From CAKZQX01 sp034435975 (GTDB lineage: Bacteria; Chloroflexota; Chloroflexia; Chloroflexales; Chloroflexaceae), in assembly GCA_034435975.1 (NCBI GenBank), contig DAOTWD010000145.1, positions 248,001 through 312,000 of the forward strand: a stretch of DNA of 64,000 nt, written 5' to 3'. This document shows positions 25,866-33,400 of the stretch, piece by piece; the first letter of the stretch is position 1, and the number at the start of each line of letters is the position of its first letter. The position numbers and the translations under genes were made by a program. The notes beneath the pieces are model-generated. The model had not been told where the DNA came from. It did no database searches and was given only the letters and a program-made list of their open reading frames with translations.

Positions 25866-26642
25866 ATGGAATTTTATGTACGCACACGGGGTGATGATCT
25901 CGATCAGGGATACCGATGGGTGAAAGTACTGGCAGATGGTCGGCAGGAACCGCACGATCCGCCAATAGCGAGCGATCCCGAGGCAAGTAAGTTAATCTAT
26001 GGCGAGGATTTTTCGGTACTGCTGGTACGTTCCGGCGAAGAGTTGACATTACAAGTGACCGGGTTACCCATTAGGGAAAACAGTCAACGCAAGCGCCAGA
26101 ACGTGCAAAACATTCTGGCATGTGTAGGGACAACGGCCGATGAACGCATCTTACGAGGCATTGCTATTGCGGCGTTGCGTGAGGATAATTTGTTGGCAAA
26201 TGTGGTTGATCAACACGTGTTGATTGATCCTGAGTCACCCGTTGGCTTTCGTATCAGTCAGCAGTTGCCGGAGTGCTTAATGTCGATGCGGGCATCGGGG
26301 GTTCAGAGTGGTTCCGATGGCGAAGAGCGTATCGGTACCGACATTGATACCTACCGCAAAATACTGGTTGAAGAACTGGATACGTTTGCGTTGCCTGAAA
26401 AACGCACCGGCACGCTGGTGGTTGTTACCCGGCATCGCTCACACGACGTACTCCAGCGTGCGAAGGTCTGGCGCGGCGTGTCTGACATCGTCGCGGAGTC
26501 AGTGCCCCCACGAGAGCCTCGCCCTCCCATCTCGGCGTCTTCGGCTGCTCACCAGCAGTCTTCTGGCAATGCGGTGTGGATCGTGGCCGGCGTGGTGGCA
26601 GTTGTTCTCACCATTATGGGCGTAATGTTGATCGCGCTGTGA
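25866..26642 (+). CDS. Uncharacterised membrane-anchored protein, GTPase-cluster paralogue 2
   Basis: 258 residues with an ATG start after AAAGGA. Residues 1-205 align along their length with the protein encoded at 24534 (MEFYVRTRGDDLDQGYRW, PEASKLIYGEDFSVLL, QRKRQNVQNILACVGT, DERILRGIAIAAL, LVVVTRHR, VWRG). In place of the first protein's C-terminal alpha/beta domain it has a Pro/Ser linker and one C-terminal hydrophobic helix (AVWIVAGVVAVVLTIMGVML), so it is predicted to be tail-anchored with the conserved domain in the cytoplasm. It stands 23 bp before the HerA-like ATPase gene. It could tether the GTPase/HerA machinery to the membrane; this is inference. Confidence 0.6.
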   Translation: MEFYVRTRGDDLDQGYRWVKVLADGRQEPHDPPIASDPEASKLIYGEDFSVLLVRSGEELTLQVTGLPIRENSQRKRQNVQNILACVGTTADERILRGIAIAALREDNLLANVVDQHVLIDPESPVGFRISQQLPECLMSMRASGVQSGSDGEERIGTDIDTYRKILVEELDTFALPEKRTGTLVVVTRHRSHDVLQRAKVWRGVSDIVAESVPPREPRPPISASSAAHQQSSGNAVWIVAGVVAVVLTIMGVMLIAL

Positions 26643-26664
26643 GGCCTGACAAAGAGGAGGAGAG

Positions 26665-28284
26665 ATGGTGGATCGCACACCGGGTAAACTAGGGGTGATT
26701 ACCAGCGGTTCGCTGGTCGAGGGTTTGACAGCTCGCCTGGAGGCATGCGCAAGTGTTGAGGATATGCGTGTTGGGAAGTTTGTGGTTATTCAGGGCGAAA
26801 AACATGAGTTCTTCTCGATGATCACCGATGTTGTGCTGGAGGCCACCAACCAGAAAGTACTGATCGATCCCCCCGATGGTGACGCTTTTATTCACGAAGT
26901 ACTGGCGGGAACATCAACCTATGGCGCGCTGTCATTGATGCCCCGCCTGATGCTGCCTTCCGATCTGGAACAACATTTGCTGCCAGTGAAGACCATCCCG
27001 CGACACTTCTCAGCGGTGTATGAGGCGACAGAACAGGATTTTACCCGCGTCTTTGGCACCGAGGGGAGCGCGCAGTTTGAGATTGGCCGTCCCCTGGATA
27101 TGGATGTGCCGGTCTGTATCAATCTCGAGCGACTGGTTGAACGCAGCAACGGTATTTTTGGCAAGAGTGGCACCGGTAAGAGTTTTCTGACCCGTCTGTT
27201 GTTATGCGGTGTGATCTATGGCAAAGTTGCTAGTAATCTGATCTTTGATATGCATAGCGAATATGGATGGGACGCCAACACCGAAGATGGTGGTTTTGTG
27301 AAAGGCTTGCGCCAGCTTTTTGGCAGTGAGGTTTTGATATACTCGCTCGATCCCGAAACGTCACGCCGCCGCAAGGTCAATATTGATGGTGAAGTGCTGA
27401 TCGGTCTGGATCACATTGATGTCGAAGATATTATTCCGCTGGAGAACGAGTTGAACTTAAGCAGCACGGCCACCGAGTCGTCCTATCTGCTGGCCGAGCG
27501 GTTCAAGCAGCAGTGGTTGCGACAACTGATTGCTATGGATAGCGAGGCCTTAAAAGAGTTTGCCGAGAGTACTGGTGCCCATGTCGGGGCAATGAGTGCC
27601 CTCAAACGGAAACTCAGCCAGATTCCGCGCCTGGGATTTATCCGCGACCAGGCTGATTTCTCCGTGGTGGATCGCATGATCGATGCGCTGGCGAACGGAC
27701 GGCATGTCGTCCTGGAGTTTGGGCGTCATGATAGTGGCCTGGCCTACATGCTCGTTGCGAATATCATCACCCGCCGTATTCGCCGCCGCTGGGTGGAACA
27801 GACCGAGCTTTTTTTGAGTACCAAGAATCCGGCGGATAAACCCCGTCAGTTAATGATTACGATTGAAGAGGCGCACAAGTTTCTCAATCCCACGACGGCT
27901 CGCCAGACGATCTTCGGCACGATTGCGCGCGAATTGCGGAAATATAGCGTCACCCTGCTCGTGGTTGATCAACGCCCGTCCTCGATCGATAGTGAAGTCA
28001 TGAGTCAGCTTGGTACGCGCATCACGGCATTATTGAACGACGATAAAGATATTGACGCAGTGTTTACCGGTGTCAGCGGCAGCGGTGGCCTGAAGGCCGT
28101 TCTTGCCAGTCTGGATTCCAAACAACAGGCACTGGTGCTGGGGCATGCGGTTCCGATGCCGGTAGTGGTGCGTACCCGGCCCTACGATAGCGACTTTTAC
28201 AAAGCGGTGGGCCGCGCAAATCAGCGTTCCCCGGATGGATATCGTAAGGCCATCGCCGAGATGGATGAACTTTTCCCGGAGTAG
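26665..28284 (+). CDS. HerA-like (DUF87) hexameric ATPase
   Basis: 539 residues; ATG preceded by GAGGAGAG. A small N-terminal beta-barrel (HAS-barrel-like, residues ~5-105, VEDMRVGKFVVIQG) is followed by a HerA/FtsK-type ATPase: Walker A GKSGTGKSF near residue 170, the strand NLIFDMHSEYGWD, Walker B LMITIEEAHKFLN, and a C-terminal RQTIFGTIARELRKY with arginine-finger candidates, then VVDQRPSSIDSEVMSQLGTR as sensor motif. HerA proteins form hexameric rings that pump DNA, often with NurA nuclease; no nurA is nearby. Here it forms a cluster with a GTPase and two paralogous proteins. HerA-type pumps also occur in defence systems (for example with SIR2 or DUF4297 partners), none of which I see here. 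Confidence 0.82.
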   Translation: MVDRTPGKLGVITSGSLVEGLTARLEACASVEDMRVGKFVVIQGEKHEFFSMITDVVLEATNQKVLIDPPDGDAFIHEVLAGTSTYGALSLMPRLMLPSDLEQHLLPVKTIPRHFSAVYEATEQDFTRVFGTEGSAQFEIGRPLDMDVPVCINLERLVERSNGIFGKSGTGKSFLTRLLLCGVIYGKVASNLIFDMHSEYGWDANTEDGGFVKGLRQLFGSEVLIYSLDPETSRRRKVNIDGEVLIGLDHIDVEDIIPLENELNLSSTATESSYLLAERFKQQWLRQLIAMDSEALKEFAESTGAHVGAMSALKRKLSQIPRLGFIRDQADFSVVDRMIDALANGRHVVLEFGRHDSGLAYMLVANIITRRIRRRWVEQTELFLSTKNPADKPRQLMITIEEAHKFLNPTTARQTIFGTIARELRKYSVTLLVVDQRPSSIDSEVMSQLGTRITALLNDDKDIDAVFTGVSGSGGLKAVLASLDSKQQALVLGHAVPMPVVVRTRPYDSDFYKAVGRANQRSPDGYRKAIAEMDELFPE

Positions 28285-28315
28285 GGGCGTGGCAGTCTAC
28301 CGTTGCTGCGCCCCT

Positions 28316-28352
28316 CCTGGAGGCCTCTGGTCTGAACAGACCGCTCTCCAGG
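28316..28352. terminator. Nested hairpin between convergent genes
   Basis: CCTGGAG at 28316 pairs with CTCCAGG ending at 28352, enclosing a second perfect stem GGTCTG-AA-CAGACC (28329-28342). It lies between the convergent herA-like and MFS genes, so it probably stops transcription from both sides, though there is no long T run. Confidence 0.55.
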
Positions 28353-28384
28353 CGGAAGGCAGGCCTCTGCTGTCCCGGTGCATA

Positions 28385-29623
28385 TCACTGTAGCCGGGCA
28401 AGGGTCAGCGTGCCCATCAGCATCAACATGGCAGCCAGGCCAAAACTCAGTGCTGGTGAACCGATCGTCCACACCACACCGACGGTCGCGCTGGAAACGA
28501 ACCGGGCTATACCATTGATCGCGCCAAGGGTACCATAGCTCATCGTCAGGATGTCCGGTGACACGATTGCGGCCGTTACGGTCGGCTCCAGTGCTTCCTG
28601 CACAGCGACATACAGCCCGGCCAGAAAGAATATAGCGCTCAACAGGAGCAGGCTATCAACCCGAAACCAGAACACTAGTGCAGTGAGCGTAGCCGTCAAC
28701 GTACCGAGGATATACCCTGCCCTCAGCGTTGACATGTGACCAATCCGATCGGCCATCACACCGATCGGGTAAGAAGCAGCAACCTGTACGATGTTGCGCC
28801 CGACATACAGAAGACCAGCGACCTGGGCAGCGGGTACAATGCCCAGCGACTCCGTGAGTAATGTCGTTGCTGCCAGGATCAGCAAGCTGTGAGAAAAATC
28901 ACCAACTCCGAAGATTCCAACCGCGCTCAGGTAGTGCTTGAACCGAGGGGATACCTCGCGTAGCGAGCTGAACAATCGGAGCGCCGGATTCGCTGTGTGC
29001 TGGGGATCCTGGACGAGCGTCAGGAAGGACAGCACCGCCAGCACGCCAGGAATGACCGAGAGCCACAAGACGAAGCGGAATGGAGCAGCAGCATCCGCCC
29101 ACGGCCATGTCTGAATCCATTCCATCAGCGCAACACCCAGCAACGGGCCGGCCACGGCCCCGATCGTATCCGTTGCCCGATGGAATCCAAACGCCCGTCC
29201 ACGAGTTTCCGGGCTAACTGCCTGGATCACGATAGCATCACGCAACGGGCCACGTAAGCCTTTGCCAAACCATGAAACAACCCGACCGAGGAGCAATAAT
29301 GGCCAGCCGACAGCGAGCGCAATCAACACCTGACCTGATGGCGTCAGGGCATAGCCGATCAGTACCAGCAACTTGCGCCGTCCGATTCTATCGGCAATAT
29401 AGCCAGCCCCCAGTCTGGTGAAGCTTGCGACCGCATCGGCAATGCCCTCGATAATCCCCAGGGCTGCCGCCGGAATGCCAAGAACCACAAGCAAGCCCGG
29501 CAGAAGAACCGTGGTGGTCTCGTAGCACAAATCACCAAGCGCACTGGTTATGCCTGCACCAACAACCGTGCGGTTCAGCCAGTATGGAGCGTGCGTATGG
29601 TGCGTATCAGAGTCAATGGTCAT
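28385..29623 (-). CDS. MFS transporter
   Basis: 412 residues, about 12 hydrophobic helices. The major-facilitator motif A appears in loop 2-3 as GYIADRIGRRK and in weaker form in the second half (ASYPIGVMADRIG). Other visible features are a motif reading VSWFGKGLRGPLRDA, seen in MFS members of a Chloroflexi/proteobacterial group often annotated as efflux permeases, and GFHRATDTIGAVAGPLLG. The substrate is unknown. It is leftward, downstream of the phosphosignalling operon with a 155-bp gap, and converges on the HerA-like gene. It may be read through from that operon; it need not share its function. Confidence 0.85.
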   Translation of the reverse strand: MTIDSDTHHTHAPYWLNRTVVGAGITSALGDLCYETTTVLLPGLLVVLGIPAAALGIIEGIADAVASFTRLGAGYIADRIGRRKLLVLIGYALTPSGQVLIALAVGWPLLLLGRVVSWFGKGLRGPLRDAIVIQAVSPETRGRAFGFHRATDTIGAVAGPLLGVALMEWIQTWPWADAAAPFRFVLWLSVIPGVLAVLSFLTLVQDPQHTANPALRLFSSLREVSPRFKHYLSAVGIFGVGDFSHSLLILAATTLLTESLGIVPAAQVAGLLYVGRNIVQVAASYPIGVMADRIGHMSTLRAGYILGTLTATLTALVFWFRVDSLLLLSAIFFLAGLYVAVQEALEPTVTAAIVSPDILTMSYGTLGAINGIARFVSSATVGVVWTIGSPALSFGLAAMLMLMGTLTLARLQ

Positions 29624-29778
29624 ACCTGCGAGCCGTTCGTGATGCAGGAATGTAAGGTAGGCAACGCCAGATCAGCGCACGTCTCGCGCCGAATGTCAGC
29701 GCACCGTCTGATCTCCTCATGCCCCCTTGTCTGCGTCCCTCGGTGCACTTGCTGCGGTCAACATATTGCGTGGTCATC

Positions 29779-30024
29779 CTACAATCGGAAGAAATCAATC
29801 ACGCGATCGCGCTCTTCTTCGCTGGGCATCAGTTCAATGAACGTAATGCGATGCCAGGGGAAAATAACGGCCTGAACCCCACCAGTAAGATAGGGCACAT
29901 CCTTTCCATCGCGCTTGCGTACATTGGTGACCTTGATAAAGGCATCGGTTGGTTGCGGCTCTTCATCAATATCCGCCAGTACCGGATCTTCACCCATAAT
30001 ATGCAGAACGACCGTCTTTGCCAT
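29779..30024 (-). CDS. Small conserved protein of the kinase/FHA operon
   Basis: 81 residues; ATG with GGGAGGTGGGGT in front. No family recognised. The sequence (MAKTVVLHIMGEDPVLADID, then FIKVTNVRKRDGKDVPYL, GGVQAVIFPWHRITFIELMP, EEERDRVIDFFRL) suggests an Sm/PH-like beta barrel with a C-terminal helix; the FPWHRITFIE strand is the kind seen in RNA- or membrane-interacting small beta proteins. It follows the FHA gene by 11 bp and ends the operon. Chloroflexota genomes seem to keep such a gene with these partners, from memory, not checked. Confidence 0.6.
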   Translation of the reverse strand: MAKTVVLHIMGEDPVLADIDEEPQPTDAFIKVTNVRKRDGKDVPYLTGGVQAVIFPWHRITFIELMPSEEERDRVIDFFRL

Positions 30025-30035
30025 ACCCCACCTCC

Positions 30036-30539
30036 CTAGTGAAATTCAATGCGCAGAATCAACGTCCCAAATGTAAGTTCATCGCCATCGTGGAGCGGAA
30101 AGGCAACGTGAGGATCAATCCGGGTCGCATTGATAAATGTACCATTGGCACTATTCAGATCTTGCAACACACAGGCACCCTGCTGAAAAGAAATGATGGC
30201 ATGTCGTCGTGATACACCCGCATCATAGCCACCATCCAGCCCCAGATCAACGTCAGGAAAAATGCCACGCGCATTATCCTTCCGCCCGATCAAGATATCC
30301 TCACCAGTATCCAGGGTCATCCGTCGTCCACTGTTCAGCACGACAAGCATAATCGAGCGTCCCACTCTGGCCTGTACAAGGGGTGCAGCCACCACCCGGG
30401 GCTGTTCCGGTTGACGTTGACGCAACGCCGCCGTCGTCTCTTTCGCGGATGGACGTGTCAGGAAACTGGCACCACATTCCGAGCAGAAAATGGCACCATC
30501 CAGCTGGCTAGCATGGCAGTTTGGACAGGTTTGCATCAA
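30036..30539 (-). CDS. Zinc-ribbon FHA-domain protein
   Basis: 167 residues. An N-terminal zinc ribbon (CPNCHASQLDGAIFCSECG, residues 5-23) is joined by a ~40-residue linker to a forkhead-associated domain (~75-165) with the phosphothreonine-binding signature: GRKD near ILIG, VSRRHAIIS and LNSANGTFIN. It should bind phosphothreonine peptides made by the operon's Ser/Thr kinase. Soluble, no membrane segment. It lies 27 bp downstream of the vWA gene and 11 bp upstream of the small 81-residue protein gene, in one operon with the kinase and the phosphatase. Confidence 0.88.
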   Translation of the reverse strand: MMQTCPNCHASQLDGAIFCSECGASFLTRPSAKETTAALRQRQPEQPRVVAAPLVQARVGRSIMLVVLNSGRRMTLDTGEDILIGRKDNARGIFPDVDLGLDGGYDAGVSRRHAIISFQQGACVLQDLNSANGTFINATRIDPHVAFPLHDGDELTFGTLILRIEFH

Positions 30540-30566
30540 TGCCTCACAACGAGCAAGTGCAGCAGT

Positions 30567-31841
30567 TCATACCTTGCGCTCTTTGCGCATACCACTCTTG
30601 CCCATCAGACCGCGTGTCCCATACTTGATCCGTTTGCGCCCCTCGTCCGACGTATGACCCGATCGCAGCAACCGGGTCGCCTCATCCTGTACCGTACGGG
30701 CCAGATCGACCTCACCCGCTTCAAACAGGCGGGTACCGGCCATTTGCAGCCGGCGCGTCGCCTCTTCAATCCGCCCCGCCTCCACATCCTGCCAGGCGCT
30801 CGCTTGCAAGCGATACGCCACCAGGCGCTCCAACCAGTATTTGACCGTACCATCAACCTCATACGTCGCCTTCGCCTCTGGCACTACAGCCACTCGCAAC
30901 ACCACCTCACTGACCTGGTTCTGCACATTGACACCAGGCAAATCATAGCGCAACGTCAAGCGGAGCAACGGATGTTCGCCGACATCCATCGGCGGCACCA
31001 CGAGTTCCAACAGAAAGGCCTGCGGATCGCTGTTGGGCCAGTCACCCAGCTTCCCGTTCCAACAGAACTCCCGATCCTCGGTCATCGGTACCGTCGCCAT
31101 ATAGGGGCGTACCCGATCCACCGACCGCACCAGACCACCAGGACGCATCTCGGCGGTAAGCTGCACATTCTGGGCAAAAATCGAATGCAAGCGCTGCACC
31201 TCTTCGGTAAAAACCTGGGTGATTTCCTGAACAGACGTGATATAGTGTGCCCGGCTATTCTCACGGGCGGCCATCGTCTCCAGCAAATCTTCATTCCACT
31301 CGGTGCCGATGCCCAGCGCCGTTAACCCAATATCGCGGCTCTGCAAGCGGCGGGCAATTTCAACACAGCGCCCCTCATCGCCATAGGTGCGCCCATCGGT
31401 GAGCAATAGCAAGCGGCTGATGCTGCGGCGGAGGGTCGTACGCTGTAATTCATGGAGTGCCAGCGCCATACCGGTTGCCATCTCGGTACCCCCAATTGCT
31501 TGTATGCCGCCGATCACATGCTTGATGTCGGCCTTATTGCGCACACGCTGGGCCGGCACGACCACTTCCGCCCGATCATTAAATGTAATCAATGCAAAAT
31601 GATCATCTGGCCCTAACTGATCAATAATGCGCCCGATCGCCTCTTTGACCTGCATTAATCGTTCGCCGCGCATAGAGGAGCTACGGTCAAGAACCAGACA
31701 CAGATTCAGCGGCAACGTGGGAAGCACCGCTGGCAATCCATAGGGCGTCACATCGATCAGTACATACAACAATTGTTGTTCAGTGCTTGCTAGCAGAGTC
31801 TCACGGCTCAGTGTCCAGTGAAGTTGTATGCCAGGACTCAT
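30567..31841 (-). CDS. vWA-domain protein of the kinase/phosphatase operon
   Basis: 424 residues from the ATG at 31841, whose ATGA overlaps the stop of the PP2C gene; a longer frame would run inside PP2C. A ~40-residue beta N-terminus leads into a von Willebrand A domain with an intact MIDAS: LCLVLDRSSSM (DxSxS), IGGTEMATGM (Thr ligand) and LLLTDGRTYG (Asp). Residues ~215-330 form a beta-sandwich-like region and the C-terminal ~90 residues are helical (EEATRRLQMAGTRLFEAGE). The architecture resembles chloride-channel-type/ cytosolic vWA proteins in signalling clusters. It probably binds a partner protein through a metal ion, perhaps in a phosphorylation-dependent manner. Confidence 0.82.
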   Translation of the reverse strand: MSPGIQLHWTLSRETLLASTEQQLLYVLIDVTPYGLPAVLPTLPLNLCLVLDRSSSMRGERLMQVKEAIGRIIDQLGPDDHFALITFNDRAEVVVPAQRVRNKADIKHVIGGIQAIGGTEMATGMALALHELQRTTLRRSISRLLLLTDGRTYGDEGRCVEIARRLQSRDIGLTALGIGTEWNEDLLETMAARENSRAHYITSVQEITQVFTEEVQRLHSIFAQNVQLTAEMRPGGLVRSVDRVRPYMATVPMTEDREFCWNGKLGDWPNSDPQAFLLELVVPPMDVGEHPLLRLTLRYDLPGVNVQNQVSEVVLRVAVVPEAKATYEVDGTVKYWLERLVAYRLQASAWQDVEAGRIEEATRRLQMAGTRLFEAGEVDLARTVQDEATRLLRSGHTSDEGRKRIKYGTRGLMGKSGMRKERKV

Positions 31842-33211
31842 CCAGATGGCCTTTCTGCAATCGGTAGGGTGACCACGACCGCCGAAATATTGTCTTCTCC
31901 ACCGGCGAGATTCGCCAGGGCGATCAGTTCTGCGCATGCATCGTGTGGCCAGCGATGCTCCTCCAGTACCTGCTGGAGTTGATCCTCGGACAGCATACCC
32001 CACAATCCATCACTACACAACAACAGATGCGTGCTATCTTCCAGGGGCTGATAGATAAAGTCTACCTGTACCTGCGGTTGCTGCCCAATGGTGCGATACA
32101 ACTGGCTGCGCAACGGGTGATGACGAGCAGTAGACGGGTCGAGTTGCCCTAGCTGGATCAAGCGCCCTACTGCCGAGTGATCATCGGTAAGGCACCGCAA
32201 GCCTCCTGCCTCCAGAATGTAGGCCCGCGAGTCGCCTACATGGGCGATATACAGCGCATGGCCCAACAACAACGCGGCCGTACAGGTCGTTCCCATATCT
32301 GAGTTGACCATCTGCGCATGATCCCAGATAGCCCGATTAGCCTCCTGGACTGCGGCAATCATTAAGGGTTGGAGCGCCTCGCTCATCGCATTGTCCAGTG
32401 CGGGAAGCATCAGTTGCGAGATAACTTCATACACCACGGTGCGTATGGCCAGACGACTGGCAATTTCACCACGATCATGCCCGCCCATCCCATCAGCAAC
32501 AACAAACAGACCCATCGGTACATCCATATCTTCACGGGGGAGGGTGGTCAACAAGGCGAAGACACTGTCTTGATTCTCCTGGCGCATACGCCCAACATCA
32601 CGCAGAGCCGTGGCAGCTAATCCTTGCACCGAACGCTGGTGGATCAGGGTGGGCATGCGCTCAGCGCCGAGGATGTGTGTATCTCTGACGTAGGATGTCA
32701 GGTCTTGATCATCACAACGATCATAACGATCATGCAGATCCTGGTCGTCAACAGCGATGTCTTCCACGCCGAGCGGCCGGTGTGTTGATTGCAAGGCTAA
32801 CACACTCAACGGCTCAGTCGGCGCGTCCGAGGCAACTGGCATCGGTACGGTATCAACCGCCGGTGCGATGCCTGAGAGCTGGTCTGATGTTGACAATATC
32901 CGATCAGGAGTGAGCGATTCGCCCGTCTGTGGCACATTCGCAATTGGAGCAGAATCTTCCCACCAGGGCCGCTGGTCTGATAGGTCGGCGTTGATAGCCA
33001 ATGACGGAGCATCACCAGTGAGCGAGTGATCGCCCCCGGATGCCAGCGCTGTCTCATCTATCTCCTCTGTCTCGTCTGTATCCACGGTCAACACGTCTGC
33101 ATCAGCATCCGGTTCAAGATTGTCTCCATGATCGTCCAGCGTCTGCTGGGGGGTGTCTGACAACGCGGGCGGTGCGGGTGGTTCACCATCGACGATTTCG
33201 TCAGCTGTCAT
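31838..33211 (-). CDS. PP2C-type Ser/Thr phosphatase with acidic N-terminal region
   Basis: 457 residues from the ATG at 33211 (GGAG six bases upstream). The first ~200 residues are acidic and of low complexity (runs of D/E, Pro, Ser/Thr) and probably disordered. The PP2C domain follows: DVGRMRQENQD, VVADGMGGHDRGE (the two Asp metal ligands), GTTCTAALLLG, HVGDSRAYIL, CSDGLWGML and GGEDNISAVVV. It should remove phosphate from Ser/Thr substrates of the kinase encoded just upstream. No membrane segment. The following vWA gene overlaps by 4 bp; the preceding kinase gene is 189 bp away. Confidence 0.9.
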   Translation of the reverse strand: MTADEIVDGEPPAPPALSDTPQQTLDDHGDNLEPDADADVLTVDTDETEEIDETALASGGDHSLTGDAPSLAINADLSDQRPWWEDSAPIANVPQTGESLTPDRILSTSDQLSGIAPAVDTVPMPVASDAPTEPLSVLALQSTHRPLGVEDIAVDDQDLHDRYDRCDDQDLTSYVRDTHILGAERMPTLIHQRSVQGLAATALRDVGRMRQENQDSVFALLTTLPREDMDVPMGLFVVADGMGGHDRGEIASRLAIRTVVYEVISQLMLPALDNAMSEALQPLMIAAVQEANRAIWDHAQMVNSDMGTTCTAALLLGHALYIAHVGDSRAYILEAGGLRCLTDDHSAVGRLIQLGQLDPSTARHHPLRSQLYRTIGQQPQVQVDFIYQPLEDSTHLLLCSDGLWGMLSEDQLQQVLEEHRWPHDACAELIALANLAGGEDNISAVVVTLPIAERPSG

Positions 33212-33400
33212 ACACTGCTCCATTTGCGGTAGTTAGCGCACGATTACTATTCTACGGCCCACACTGCAATCATTTCATTATGAGACACAAACTGCCTGCC
33301 CTCTGGTTGCACCAGATTGAAGCGGCAGGCACGTTATAGTGAACAAGGTCACAGGCGATCGGCGCGCCGTGCAGCTTATGACCCGATCTTGACCGGCCAT

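Noticed and set aside
31842..32003. N-terminal extension of the vWA protein
   Set aside because: It overlaps PP2C coding sequence; the ATGA overlap start at 31841 is better.
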